Shown: positions 27,184-36,522, counted from the first letter of the stretch. The stretch is 64,000 bases of DNA from Chitinophagales bacterium (GCA_026129525.1 JAHCHW010000008.1:116790-180789), one strand, 5' to 3'. The notes: generated by a model from the letters alone, not told the origin. A program made the numbers and translations.

Positions 27184-27621
27184 ATGTTGTTTTCAAAAGA
27201 ATTATTTACGGAAGAGGAAAAAAAGGCGATTGTACAGGCTATAAGCGAAGCCGAAGCAATGACCTCGGGCGAAATACGCCTGCATGTAGAAGCGCGATGT
27301 GCCGGCAACCCCGTAAAACGCGCGGTAGAAGTTTTCCATCAATTGGAAATGAACAAAACAGCTGCATCTAACGGAGTGCTTATCTACATTGCCTATGCCG
27401 ACCATAAACTTGCCATTATTGGCGATAAAGCCATTAACGAAGTAGTGCCTGCCGCTTTTTGGGATGGCGTAAAAGAAGCCATGCGCGGACACTTTAAACA
27501 AGGGGAATTTTTTCAGGGAGTGGTATTTGCCATTAAGGAAACCGGCTTTCATTTAAAGCAATATTTCCCTGTGCAATACAACGATATAAACGAACTGCCA
27601 AATGAAATCAGCGAAGGTTAA
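27184..27621 (+). CDS. TPM-domain protein, cytoplasmic
   Basis: A 145-residue protein made almost only of a TPM domain (AISEAEAMTSGEIRLHVEAR, VLIYIAYADHKLAIIGDKAI). TPM domains are related to the thylakoid Psb32/TLP18.3 proteins; some have phosphatase activity. Unlike the next protein it has no signal peptide. It is the middle gene of a LemA-TPM-TPM operon and overlaps the next gene by 20 bases. Confidence 0.85.
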   Translation: MLFSKELFTEEEKKAIVQAISEAEAMTSGEIRLHVEARCAGNPVKRAVEVFHQLEMNKTAASNGVLIYIAYADHKLAIIGDKAINEVVPAAFWDGVKEAMRGHFKQGEFFQGVVFAIKETGFHLKQYFPVQYNDINELPNEISEG

Positions 27622-28384
27622 CAAAGGCAGGTTTCAATTTTGGGTGCTGGCAGGTTTGCTGCTTTTATGGGCAGCAGGTTTTGCACAAAATTTTCCCGAG
27701 CGCCCTAACCCTCCCCGGCTGGTAAACGATTTTGCAACAATGCTTACAGTTTTCGAGCGGCAAAATCTGGAAGATAAGTTAGTAGCGTACGATGATTCTA
27801 CTTCTACTCAAATAAGTATTGTAATTATTCGCACGCTCAATGGAATGGATAAAGCTCAATATGCTACTGAATTGGGCGAAAAGTGGGGTATTGGCAGAAA
27901 GCAAAAAGATAATGGGGTGTTGATTTTAGTGGCAAGTGAAGACCGCCAAATTTTTATTGCCACCGGAAGAGGTGTAGAGGAATATTTGCCCGATGCTATT
28001 TGCAAGCGGATTATAGAAAAAATTATAAAGCCCGATTTTAAAGAAGGCAAATACTACGAAGGTTTGGATAACGCTACCAATGAAATGATAGCCCGCCTTT
28101 CCGGAACTTTTGAAAACACCGACAGCGATGATGAATCTGAAATTCCGCTTTGGGTAATCATTCTTATCATTTTCATTGTATTCTTTTTGTTGCCGGTGTT
28201 GTTCCGAAATCATAAAGGCGGAGGCACAACGTACGGAGGCAGAGGCTACCGCACATGGGGAGGCGGCACAACCTGGGGTGGAAGCAGCGGTGGCGGGTGG
28301 AGTGGCGGTGGCGGAAGCCGCGGTGGTTTTGGCGGATTTGGAGGAGGAAGTTTTGGCGGTGGGGGGGCAGGAGGCTCTTGGTAA
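27602..28384 (+). CDS. YgcG-like TPM-domain membrane protein with Gly-rich tail
   Basis: A 260-residue protein: signal peptide (WVLAGLLLLWAAGFAQ), TPM domain in residues of about 38-160 (ATELGEKWGIGRKQKDNGVL, IFIATGRGVEEYLPD), a transmembrane helix near residues 180-203 (WVIILIIFIVFFLLPVLF) and a Gly/Ser-rich tail. This is the common TPM-TM-Gly layout of YgcG. It overlaps the preceding TPM gene by 20 bases and is probably translationally coupled to it. The inorganic pyrophosphatase gene follows 15 bases later. Confidence 0.88.
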   Translation: MKSAKVNKGRFQFWVLAGLLLLWAAGFAQNFPERPNPPRLVNDFATMLTVFERQNLEDKLVAYDDSTSTQISIVIIRTLNGMDKAQYATELGEKWGIGRKQKDNGVLILVASEDRQIFIATGRGVEEYLPDAICKRIIEKIIKPDFKEGKYYEGLDNATNEMIARLSGTFENTDSDDESEIPLWVIILIIFIVFFLLPVLFRNHKGGGTTYGGRGYRTWGGGTTWGGSSGGGWSGGGGSRGGFGGFGGGSFGGGGAGGSW

Positions 28385-28399
28385 TTTTCAATATACACA

Positions 28400-29017
28400 A
28401 TGACTCATTCAAAATTTACGTTGCACCCCTGGCATGGGATTAGCGCGGGCGATGAAGCCCCCGAAACGGTTACAGCTTTTATTGAGATTGTTCCTACCGA
28501 TACTATTAAATACGAAGTGGACAAAAAAAGCGGATGGCTGAAGGTGGATCGTCCGCAGCAGTTTTCGAACATTGTTCCCGCGCTGTACGGCTTTATTCCG
28601 CAAACATGGTGCAACACATTGGTAGCAGAACATTGCATGCAAAAAACCGGCAGACAAAACATTGCAGGCGATAAAGATCCTATGGATATTCTGGTACTTT
28701 CCGAAAAAGCATTTCCGAACGGAGGTTTTTTAGTGCAGGCAATTCCCATTGGCGGCTTTAGAATGATTGACAAAAACGAAGCTGACGATAAAATTTTAGC
28801 CGTAATGAAAAACGATGCCGTGTATGGAAATATTAAAGATGTAAGCGAACTGAGCAGCGGAATTGTTGAGCGGCTCAAACACTATTTTCTTACTTACAAG
28901 GATATGCCCGGCAGCGGAAACAACAAGGTGGAAATTACCCATATCTACGGAAGCGCTGAAGCCAAGCAGATAATTAAGCACAGCATAAACGATTATTTGC
29001 AGGAGTACGGTGCCTGA
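28400..29017 (+). CDS. ppa: Inorganic pyrophosphatase, family I
   Basis: Soluble enzyme that hydrolyses pyrophosphate released by biosynthetic reactions. The family I fold is visible in VPTDTIKYEVDKKSGWLKVD, PALYGFIPQTW and the metal-binding DKDPMDILVLSE. The later Asp and Lys set is in KNEADDKILAVMKND. The size, 205 residues, is usual for Bacteroidota members. It lies 15 bases after the YgcG-like gene, so it may be on the same transcript. Confidence 0.93.
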   Translation: MTHSKFTLHPWHGISAGDEAPETVTAFIEIVPTDTIKYEVDKKSGWLKVDRPQQFSNIVPALYGFIPQTWCNTLVAEHCMQKTGRQNIAGDKDPMDILVLSEKAFPNGGFLVQAIPIGGFRMIDKNEADDKILAVMKNDAVYGNIKDVSELSSGIVERLKHYFLTYKDMPGSGNNKVEITHIYGSAEAKQIIKHSINDYLQEYGA

Positions 29018-29026
29018 AAAATGCTC

Positions 29027-29557
29027 TTACAATAGCACCTTCATTCTTCGATATAAATGCGAAAAGCAGAACACATAAGCAAGCATGGCAAAAAAGTAAA
29101 TTCCTGCCTGTAGTGCAAATAAAGACTGATGGAAAGTTGCTTCTGCCAACACAACTACAAGTAACGCGTTCAGAAAAAAAATTACCGCTATTCCAATCGC
29201 AATGGTTTTTACTGCTCTTTTAAAGCTAAGCAGGCAAATTGCTGTGCCTGTAAATGTTGCAAGCGGAGCAATCATAATTTGTGTATCGGTTAAGTAATAC
29301 CCCGCTGAAGTATTTAGCGTAATCATGCGCTTGTAAAAAACAACTTCTTGCCCAAACAACCTGAGCATGTTTCCCGCAAAATATACCAAACAACTTCCTG
29401 TAAAATCGTACATCCAACTTATGGTTTCGCGGAAAACAACGAACGTATTGTTGCAGATAAACTCAACAAAGTTCCATGTAACGTAGGCCAGTACCATGCA
29501 AAAAATAATCCGCACAGTAAGGTTCGGAAATCTGTTTTCAAGGAAATTTCGCATCAT
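29027..29557 (-). CDS. Multi-spanning membrane protein, possible degenerate exosortase-like protein
   Basis: A 176-residue protein with about five hydrophobic helices. Its length and pattern resemble small Bacteroidota exosortases: NMLRLFGQEVVFYKRMITL resembles the loop after the first helices, LNTSAGYYLTDTQIMIAPLA lies where the catalytic-Cys motif is expected, and FFLNALLVVVLAEATFHQSL lies where the N-x-x-R helix and His are expected. In this protein the Cys and Arg positions appear replaced (APLA; NALLV), while a His is kept. The resemblance is by eye only. It is the last gene of a minus-strand run after a 2OG-Fe oxygenase, a membrane protein and gldB, with 20-30 base gaps. Confidence 0.4.
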   Translation of the reverse strand: MMRNFLENRFPNLTVRIIFCMVLAYVTWNFVEFICNNTFVVFRETISWMYDFTGSCLVYFAGNMLRLFGQEVVFYKRMITLNTSAGYYLTDTQIMIAPLATFTGTAICLLSFKRAVKTIAIGIAVIFFLNALLVVVLAEATFHQSLFALQAGIYFFAMLAYVFCFSHLYRRMKVLL

Positions 29558-29577
29558 GCAATAAAGAAAAGAAACTA

Positions 29578-30351
29578 TCAGCGTTTACCACGCACTCGCT
29601 CTGTAAAAGCAATCAGCCCCGATAGAAAATTTTTTATTGAACCTTTTATGCCTTCTGTGTTTTTAAAAACAGAGTTGTGTGCTTCTACTTTTTGCTGCTC
29701 ATCGGGCGGTTGCTGTGTGTAATAATAAACAGCTAACGATTTTCTAGTTACTCCTTCGGGTGTATTTAAAGGCTGCGGATGACCGTGGAACGATTTTTCG
29801 GTTGTTTCAAAAATTACACCACAATTAAACTTGGGGACAATTTCAGCGATCCGCTCTCGCTTATCCATATCCCACAATTCCAAATTTCCGCCATATTCTG
29901 GCTTCCAGTTTTTGTTTAAAAACAAAAGCAAGTTTAATCTACGGTGCCAGTCTTTTTCCGGATGCACATTAAAGTCAACATGAATATCCAGAAACGCTCC
30001 TTTTAAAGATTGATGAAATCCCGCTCCAAACAATTCATCATCGGCTTTAAGATTATTAATACCCGTAAGCGTTGATAGGAATTGGCGCATTTCTTCCCCA
30101 TTCAGTTCCTCAAACACTTTGCTGAACTCTTGTGAAATTTTTGCACTCTGCAATTTATTTCTCTGATGAATGTAGGTAATGCTTTTCCAAATTGGCGATG
30201 CCGGTGTTGGGTAATCTGCTAAAAGTGCTTCGGCAACTTCGGGCAACAAAAAATCTTCAATAACCAAAAACCGAAATGTAGGATAACTGTTGAATTTATC
30301 TCGAAGGGCTGGTAACTCCTGCTGTAACAAACCAAAATTCACATAAGTCAT
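29578..30351 (-). CDS. 2-oxoglutarate/Fe(II)-dependent oxygenase (prolyl-4-hydroxylase-like)
   Basis: A 257-residue cytoplasmic oxygenase. The metal ligands are in DIHVDFNVHP (His-x-Asp) and KSFHGHPQPL (distal His), followed by the 2-oxoglutarate Arg in TRKSLAVYYY. RRLNLLLFLNKNW and YGGNLELWD are typical of the family often found in polysaccharide and exosortase-type gene clusters. The substrate is unknown, possibly a protein or glycan. It sits between two membrane-protein genes on the same strand with gaps of 20 and 31 bases, so it likely belongs to their operon. Confidence 0.87.
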   Translation of the reverse strand: MTYVNFGLLQQELPALRDKFNSYPTFRFLVIEDFLLPEVAEALLADYPTPASPIWKSITYIHQRNKLQSAKISQEFSKVFEELNGEEMRQFLSTLTGINNLKADDELFGAGFHQSLKGAFLDIHVDFNVHPEKDWHRRLNLLLFLNKNWKPEYGGNLELWDMDKRERIAEIVPKFNCGVIFETTEKSFHGHPQPLNTPEGVTRKSLAVYYYTQQPPDEQQKVEAHNSVFKNTEGIKGSIKNFLSGLIAFTERVRGKR

Positions 30352-30382
30352 ACATCAATCGTTTGCGCCCAATATCTATTTG

Positions 30383-31369
30383 CTACGACAGATAAACACC
30401 GTTGCGAATAAGCATTACAAAGGCAATAAGAAATGCCAGCGATACCAAAAGGTAAGGATTAAATTTTTGTAACGTTTTGTAACGCAACACATCTGCCTTT
30501 TGCACATCCACTAATTTTATGGCTGTAAATGCAATCATCAGACTAATAAAAATTACCGCCAACTGCACACCATGTGCAAACAGATTTTCGGGATAAGTAA
30601 TGAGCGTTGTACCAAGTGCGCCAATGGCATAAGGCACTACTAAAACCTCTAAAAAATAACGTTGCTTACGCGAGAGCTTGTTAACCTTAGAGTAAGAATG
30701 CGCCAACAATAAAAACGGGCGGCAAATACTTGCTGAAAAATAAATCAACATAACAACTGCTGCAATTGCCAGCAGGTAAACTAAAAAAGCGGGCAATTCT
30801 AACCATGCCAACGCAACTCCCAGCCCGGGCACCGCATAATCCGAATAGCTTGCAGCATTTAAAGTAGTATATACTTCATCGTCATCTGTTTCGGGCAGCA
30901 GGGGAACTGTTGATGTGGCAGAGATATTTTGCGCTTGCAGTGGTGTTCTGTTGTTGTAGGTTTCAACTACATACTGCGAATGTACAATGGTGCCCATAAA
31001 CAGCTGAGCACAAAAAATGCCTGTTCCTGTAACAAACATCCATAAGAATAAAACATTGGCAACACTTTGTATATTCTTTAGTTTGCTGTATAAAAACATG
31101 CCCAATATTCCCATACACAACACAAATAATGCTCCGGAAGAATAGATAACAAAAACATTGAAACGGCTCCAATAGCTACCTTGCAACATAAATTTAACCC
31201 CGTAGTAGTAGGCAAACGCATCAAATTCAAACATTGTTCCGGCAACAGCCATTACTATCCAGTATAACTGTGTTAAAAGCACGTAAGCAAACACAAAACA
31301 TGCCGCTGAATTTACAATTCTTGCTAATCGTTCATGCCAAATTTCTCTTCCCCGTTGTTCGGAATCCAT
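30383..31369 (-). CDS. Polytopic membrane protein of unknown function
   Basis: A 328-residue protein with about eight hydrophobic segments (for example NSAACFVFAYVLLTQLYWIV, LPAFLVYLLAIAAVVMLIYF, YLLVSLAFLIAFVMLIRNGV). I recognise no family. A soluble loop near residues 140-185 contains an acidic patch (PETDDDEVY). It lies between gldB upstream and a 2OG-Fe oxygenase downstream on the same strand, so it may take part in the same cell-envelope process. Confidence 0.7.
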   Translation of the reverse strand: MDSEQRGREIWHERLARIVNSAACFVFAYVLLTQLYWIVMAVAGTMFEFDAFAYYYGVKFMLQGSYWSRFNVFVIYSSGALFVLCMGILGMFLYSKLKNIQSVANVLFLWMFVTGTGIFCAQLFMGTIVHSQYVVETYNNRTPLQAQNISATSTVPLLPETDDDEVYTTLNAASYSDYAVPGLGVALAWLELPAFLVYLLAIAAVVMLIYFSASICRPFLLLAHSYSKVNKLSRKQRYFLEVLVVPYAIGALGTTLITYPENLFAHGVQLAVIFISLMIAFTAIKLVDVQKADVLRYKTLQKFNPYLLVSLAFLIAFVMLIRNGVYLS

Positions 31370-31417
31370 TTATACGCTTTTGAGTGGTGCGCTCAAAGAT
31401 ATACGGTTAATTATAGA

Positions 31418-32470
31418 TTAAAAATTCGATTTGGCGGGCCGGTACTTCGATTTGGCAAGTATCACCTTTGCATCATAGTTATTCATCAAATCGGGCATAG
31501 TAATTCCTTTGCCGTTTTCTTTCATAAACTTTCTTACAATTTGCAAGCCTACAAAATTGCCGATAGCTCCGGGCGCTTCGGGCGGCATTCCGTTTGTTCC
31601 GGGACCTTCGCCCAGGTACCTGGTTTTCTCCATCGCGTTGTTTTTATACAATAAGTCTTTATCGTTTAAAAACTGCCAAATGGCATATTCACTTTCGTTG
31701 CACCATTTGGTTTGCGAAGCGGTGTAGCCTAAAATCATACTATCGGGCGCATCGGGAAACAAATAGCTGATGAAGTATAACTTCTTACCCCTTTCAATTA
31801 TAGCATCTATCAGATTAACATCGGCAGCCATTTCTATGGAAGGAAAATGTTCTTCGTACAAAGCTTCGGCAGCGTAACGGGCTATGTATTCCCGTTTCAT
31901 TTTATGGCGCAAATAAGCATACACACCTACACTATCGTAATCGCGGTTGTCTTCCCCTAAAAACATATCAAGCCCTATAATAAGTTGATTGTTGCCGAAA
32001 GGTGAAACGCCTGCACCATAGGCTGAATTGATAGTTATTATTTCGGGGGCTTCAAATTGAGGAACGTAATGCTTAAAGTATCGGAACATTAGTTTCAGAT
32101 CTTGCTCCACATCATCGGTCTTGGAAAATCTTGCCGAAATTGAATCCTGAATAATACGGATATACTTATCGCTCAAAAAGCGGCTGATGGCTTGTTGTTC
32201 AATATCGGCAGTATCGCCTGCCGGGCGTGGGCCTACCACAAAATTGCTGATGTAAAACTTATAGAAAGCGCCATAGCGGTTTATCATTTCGTTGCGCCAC
32301 GCGCTAAAATCTCCGGAATTAAACGCCTGTAAATCTTTATCGAACCGCAGCAACCGTACATTTACATCTATCTTCGATACATCGGGTTTTTCTCTACTTT
32401 TGTTTTCATTGCAACCGGTAAGCAGCAAAGCCATTAAAACAACCACTAATCCCTTTACATCCCGAATCAT
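31418..32470 (-). CDS. gldB: Gliding motility lipoprotein GldB
   Basis: A predicted outer-membrane-system lipoprotein required for gliding and linked to T9SS function in Flavobacterium. The ATG at 32470 gives a proper lipoprotein signal (MIRDVKGLVVVLMALLLTGC); the GTG at 32500 would add ten residues that do not fit. Family features are VRLLRFDKDLQAF, LMFRYFKHYVPQF, INSAYGAGVSPFGNNQLIIG and the C-terminal GAIGNFVGLQIVRKFM. The start lies 9 bases from that of the divergent beta-barrel gene. nadE follows on the other strand, a neighbour I also remember near gldB in flavobacteria. Confidence 0.88.
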   Translation of the reverse strand: MIRDVKGLVVVLMALLLTGCNENKSREKPDVSKIDVNVRLLRFDKDLQAFNSGDFSAWRNEMINRYGAFYKFYISNFVVGPRPAGDTADIEQQAISRFLSDKYIRIIQDSISARFSKTDDVEQDLKLMFRYFKHYVPQFEAPEIITINSAYGAGVSPFGNNQLIIGLDMFLGEDNRDYDSVGVYAYLRHKMKREYIARYAAEALYEEHFPSIEMAADVNLIDAIIERGKKLYFISYLFPDAPDSMILGYTASQTKWCNESEYAIWQFLNDKDLLYKNNAMEKTRYLGEGPGTNGMPPEAPGAIGNFVGLQIVRKFMKENGKGITMPDLMNNYDAKVILAKSKYRPAKSNF

Positions 32471-32479
32471 TACACGAAA

Positions 32480-33214
32480 ATGCGAAAGAAAATCAAGCAC
32501 ACTTTAATTCTCACATTTTTTATGTTTCTGTTTTTTAGCGGCTACTCGCTGAACGAACGGATACGGATAGGCTTTTACGGCTCGCCCGGCATTGCATGGA
32601 GCAAACCTGCCGGCAACGATTTAACCAAGGGCAAACCGCGCTTTGGCGTAAACTATGGATTTACATTAGAGTACTGGTTCGCTAAAAACTACGGACTATC
32701 TACGGGCTTGGCAGGTGCGTTTGACGGCTGTAACATAGGCAGCCGCAATTTGTTTGAAAATGATGCGTCAGGAAACAAAATTAAAACCGTAACCGAAAAA
32801 TACGGATTTCATTATGTTGTGTTGCCTGCGTATCTCAAACTGAAAACAAACGATATAAAGGACAGCAAGTTTTGTGTGTGGGGGCAGTTAGGAGTAGATT
32901 TACAGTTTACGGTGAATGCGCGCGCCACTTTCAGCGATTCTATCGGAACAACATCATCACATTGGGTAGAAAAAGAAAACATCTTACGCAGCAATAACGA
33001 GGTGAGTAAAGTAATCAGCGGTTTTCGCAGTAATTTTTTTGATGTGCGATTAGGGGCAGGTGCCGGATTTGAATATCGTTTCGATGAGCAGGCTTCGCTG
33101 TTTGCCGGTGTTTTTTACCACAACGGATTTATCAATAACCTATTTGACCGCGATGCAAAAAAGGAACCGAATGTGATGCGGTTTATGAGTTTGCGTATAG
33201 GCATTTTATTTTAA
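32480..33214 (+). CDS. Outer-membrane beta-barrel protein, PorT-family type
   Basis: A 244-residue protein with a signal peptide (LILTFFMFLFFSGYS) and alternating beta-strands ending in an aromatic-rich last strand (FMSLRIGILF), typical of small eight-stranded Bacteroidota barrels. Members of this group include T9SS component PorT/SprT, but genomic context (no ubiE) does not prove it here. It diverges from gldB with the start codons 9 bases apart, and nadE follows 13 bases after its stop. Its promoter must lie inside the gldB coding sequence or in the 9-base gap. Confidence 0.75.
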   Translation: MRKKIKHTLILTFFMFLFFSGYSLNERIRIGFYGSPGIAWSKPAGNDLTKGKPRFGVNYGFTLEYWFAKNYGLSTGLAGAFDGCNIGSRNLFENDASGNKIKTVTEKYGFHYVVLPAYLKLKTNDIKDSKFCVWGQLGVDLQFTVNARATFSDSIGTTSSHWVEKENILRSNNEVSKVISGFRSNFFDVRLGAGAGFEYRFDEQASLFAGVFYHNGFINNLFDRDAKKEPNVMRFMSLRIGILF

Positions 33215-33227
33215 CCGACAATCGTTC

Positions 33228-34862
33228 ATGAAAATAGCGCTCGCCCAACTCAATTATCATGTCGGGAATTTTTCTGCCAACACCGCAAAAATAATTTCAG
33301 CCATTAAACAAGCAGAACAACAAGGTGCTGAACTGATTGTGTTTAGCGAATTGTGTATTTGCGGTTATCCCCCGCGCGATTTTTTGGAATTTGATGATTT
33401 TATTGAACAAAGCACCAATGCCCTGAACGAAATTGCGGCACACACGCACACTACAGCTGCTTTGGTAGGTTGTCCGCGAAAAAATCCTGTAAAGGCAGGA
33501 AAAGATTTGTTCAACTCCGCATTCCTGCTTTTTGAAGGAGAGGTAAAACACATAACCGACAAAACACTTTTGCCGAACTACGATGTGTTTGATGAGTACC
33601 GCTATTTTGAGCCTAACAAAAAGTTCGAAATTGCCTGGTTTAAAGGAAAAAAATTAGCTGTAACTATTTGCGAGGACATTTGGAATGTAGGCAACGAAAA
33701 TCCGCTTTATACACTTTGCCCAATGGATGAGTTGATAAAACAACAACCGGATTTAATTATCAATTTGTCCGCCTCGCCATTCAGTTACAAACAACACAGC
33801 GAGCGCCTTAAAGTGATTACGGAAAATGTAAAGTTATATGGCATTCCAATGATTTACGTAAACGAAGCAGGCGCACAAACCGAACTTATTTTTGATGGCG
33901 GCAGCATTGTAATGAATGCTAAAGGCGAAGTCGTTGAACAACTTCCATTTTTTAAAGAAGACATTAAACTAACCGATACCGAATGTTTTCACGAAGTTAA
34001 AAGTGCAGCATCGGTACCCACTGAAATTTCGCTTATGCACGATGCTTTAGTAATGGGCATTAAGGACTATTTCGAAAAGCTCGGATTCAAAAAAGCCATT
34101 CTCGGTTTAAGCGGTGGGATTGACTCAGCCGTGGTGCTTTGTTTGGCAGCACAAGCTTTAGGTAAAGAGAATGTACTTTCGTTGTTGCTGCCCTCCGGCT
34201 TTTCATCGCAACATTCGGTTGAGGATTCGGTTGCGCTTACCAACAATCTCGGCACCAAGCACGAAATCATTTCTATCGAAAATACTTTTCAATCGTTCAG
34301 AGAAACACTGGCACCTTACTTTAAGGATATGCCTTTTAACGTAGCGGAAGAAAACATGCAGGCGCGCACACGCGCAGTGTTGCTGATGGCGTTCAGCAAT
34401 AAATTCGGTTACATTTTGTTAAACACCACTAACAAAAGCGAAGCAGCGGTAGGTTACGGTACCTTATATGGCGATATGTGCGGAGGCTTGAGTGTGCTGG
34501 GCGATGTGTACAAAACCCGGGTGTACGAATTGGCACATTACATTAACCGGTATGGCGAAGTAATTCCGCAAAGTATTATCACCAAAGCGCCTTCGGCAGA
34601 GTTGCGCCCTAATCAAAAGGATTCCGATTCGCTTCCCGAATATGATGTGTTGGACAAACTACTCTACCAATATATTGAGTTACGCCAGGGACCCAAAGAA
34701 TTACTGAAAATGGGTTTTGAAAAAGCGTTGACAGACCGCGTGCTGAAATTGGTAAACAGCAATGAGTGGAAGCGGTATCAGGCTCCGCCAATTCTCCGTG
34801 TATCGCCCAAAGCTTTTGGCATTGGCAGACGAATGCCTATTGAAGGGAAGTATTTGAGTTGA
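33228..34862 (+). CDS. nadE: Glutamine-dependent NAD+ synthetase
   Basis: Bifunctional enzyme that makes NAD+ from deamido-NAD+ using ammonia from glutamine. An N-terminal nitrilase-type glutaminase domain (residues 1-260) has the Glu in VFSELCICGYPPRD, the Lys in DKTLLPNYDVF and the Cys in AVTICEDIWN. The C-terminal synthetase domain has the P-loop LSGGIDSAVVL near residue 294 and LLNTTNKSEAAVGYGT. The length of 544 is normal for the two-domain form. It follows the beta-barrel gene by 13 bases. Confidence 0.97.
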   Translation: MKIALAQLNYHVGNFSANTAKIISAIKQAEQQGAELIVFSELCICGYPPRDFLEFDDFIEQSTNALNEIAAHTHTTAALVGCPRKNPVKAGKDLFNSAFLLFEGEVKHITDKTLLPNYDVFDEYRYFEPNKKFEIAWFKGKKLAVTICEDIWNVGNENPLYTLCPMDELIKQQPDLIINLSASPFSYKQHSERLKVITENVKLYGIPMIYVNEAGAQTELIFDGGSIVMNAKGEVVEQLPFFKEDIKLTDTECFHEVKSAASVPTEISLMHDALVMGIKDYFEKLGFKKAILGLSGGIDSAVVLCLAAQALGKENVLSLLLPSGFSSQHSVEDSVALTNNLGTKHEIISIENTFQSFRETLAPYFKDMPFNVAEENMQARTRAVLLMAFSNKFGYILLNTTNKSEAAVGYGTLYGDMCGGLSVLGDVYKTRVYELAHYINRYGEVIPQSIITKAPSAELRPNQKDSDSLPEYDVLDKLLYQYIELRQGPKELLKMGFEKALTDRVLKLVNSNEWKRYQAPPILRVSPKAFGIGRRMPIEGKYLS

Positions 34863-34974
34863 TGTTTTTACCGCACAGTAGCAATGGTAGACAAAAAATG
34901 AATTGTTGATAGAGAAGTTGTTAGTGCTTTAGATAACCCGCCTAAAGGATTCAGGCTGGTAAATTTTACTTTAA

Positions 34975-36465
34975 TCAACGCATCAACGTTACATTGCCCT
35001 TTGCTACAGTAGCTTTGGTTTGCCCTTGCAACATATAATCGCAGGTCCAAACGTACACGCCCATTTCCTGCTCTACTCCTCTGAAAACACCATCCCAACC
35101 GCTTGTGAAATCGGTGGTTTCAAAAACTTTTTCGCCCCAGCGGTTGTACACCTGTAAGCGGAATTTTACCAAATCGCGGTTCATTACGCGGAACTTGTCG
35201 TTAATGCCGTCTCCATTGGGAGAAAATGCGGTTGGAATCAATAACTCTGGCGAAGTAACCGTAACCAACAACGAATCGGACACCACGCAACCCGCATCAT
35301 CGGTTACAGTAATGGTATATCGGGTAGTTAAAGTAGGCGAAGCCACAGGTTGTTGGCAGTTATCGCAACTCAATGCAAAATCGGGCAACCAGTTTACGGT
35401 AGAAACATTGGCAGCGCTGATAGTTGGATTAAATGTGGTAGATTGACCTAACGTAATATTTACATCGGCACCGGCATCAACCGTAAATTTCTTTCTAGCT
35501 AAGGCAAAAGGCTCCGGCTGGAAATCGCTTACACCGGTTACACTTACAGATGAAAAACCAAGCCCGCTGCCAAGCGAAGCAGTTCCTAAATCGTTCCAGC
35601 GGTTGGGCAAATCCCAATGTGCTTCATCCGTCCAGTCGCCATCGGTAGAAGGATTAAAAAACATTCGCAATGCCGAAGCATCGTTTCCGTTAGTTTGATA
35701 CAAGCGGTGATAAAAATTCGGATTTACTATGCAGAGAATGTTATCCATAACGCTCACATCGTAACCATCGAAAGTAGCATCGCCTTTTACCACCATGGCT
35801 CCGTATGTATTGGTTGAAGAATTTACCGGAGTAAATTCTACAGGGCGGAAAATACTTGGCGGATTGTTATACGAAGGCGAGCCGGTGGGATACAGATAAG
35901 CACTTATAGAAGCCGTATTGCGAGATAGTTTTCCGCTGCCTGCCGAACTTACAAAACCGCTGTTTCGGGTAATGGCGTTAGGGTTGGTATTGGTAACCAA
36001 CATTTCGTTTACATCGGTGGCAAGCTCGGCATCATTTAAAGCAAGTAAGCCGGAGGTAACTGCATTGATAGTTTGGCGCTTTACCGAATTCCCGCCAAGC
36101 AAGTTAAGATTATTAAAAGTTGTAACCGCACTTCCCGTAATTTGTTGTGTGCCTCCGTTCATTTCTACCCAACTGTTGCTACCTGCGTAACTGCCGTTGT
36201 TTATCCAGTCGCCACTCAGGCGGATAGTATCGCTCGAGGCGTTGATGATGCCATCGTTTTGCACGTAGCCTTCTACTACCACTGTTCCGGCATTGTCAAA
36301 TACTCCGCTGCCGCCAGATGTGTTGTTGTAAACTGAATTGGTCTTTACAATCATAAAGGCACCATCTTTCACATAAATATCTGCCCCGTTGTTATTAAAC
36401 AGTGCCTGCGCGCTAAGCGAAACAGAAGATAGAAGAAAGAAAATTGATGAGAAGAAAACCCTCAT
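34975..36465 (-). CDS. Secreted protein with T9SS type B (CHU_C) sorting domain
   Basis: A 496-residue protein with signal peptide (FFSSIFFLLSSVSLSAQ). The middle contains beta-rich repeats starting GADIYVKDGAFMIVK and an Ig/PKD-like part with DFALSCDNCQQPVASPTLTT. The C-terminus (TAFSPNGDGINDKFRVMNR, FRLQVYNRWGEKVFET, DGVFRGVEQEMGVYVW) is the gliding-motility-associated type B sorting domain, so it is probably exported by T9SS. The role is unknown. A shorter overlapping reverse-strand frame nearby is a shadow and is not listed. Confidence 0.9.
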   Translation of the reverse strand: MRVFFSSIFFLLSSVSLSAQALFNNNGADIYVKDGAFMIVKTNSVYNNTSGGSGVFDNAGTVVVEGYVQNDGIINASSDTIRLSGDWINNGSYAGSNSWVEMNGGTQQITGSAVTTFNNLNLLGGNSVKRQTINAVTSGLLALNDAELATDVNEMLVTNTNPNAITRNSGFVSSAGSGKLSRNTASISAYLYPTGSPSYNNPPSIFRPVEFTPVNSSTNTYGAMVVKGDATFDGYDVSVMDNILCIVNPNFYHRLYQTNGNDASALRMFFNPSTDGDWTDEAHWDLPNRWNDLGTASLGSGLGFSSVSVTGVSDFQPEPFALARKKFTVDAGADVNITLGQSTTFNPTISAANVSTVNWLPDFALSCDNCQQPVASPTLTTRYTITVTDDAGCVVSDSLLVTVTSPELLIPTAFSPNGDGINDKFRVMNRDLVKFRLQVYNRWGEKVFETTDFTSGWDGVFRGVEQEMGVYVWTCDYMLQGQTKATVAKGNVTLMR

Positions 36466-36522
36466 GAACTGTTATTTGTAATTGAAAGCTAAGATAAAAC
36501 CCTTACCTGCAAACAACAAAGG

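Noticed and set aside
34868..35098. Separate 76-codon reverse gene after nadE
   Set aside because: It overlaps the end of the T9SS type B gene in another frame and lacks support.
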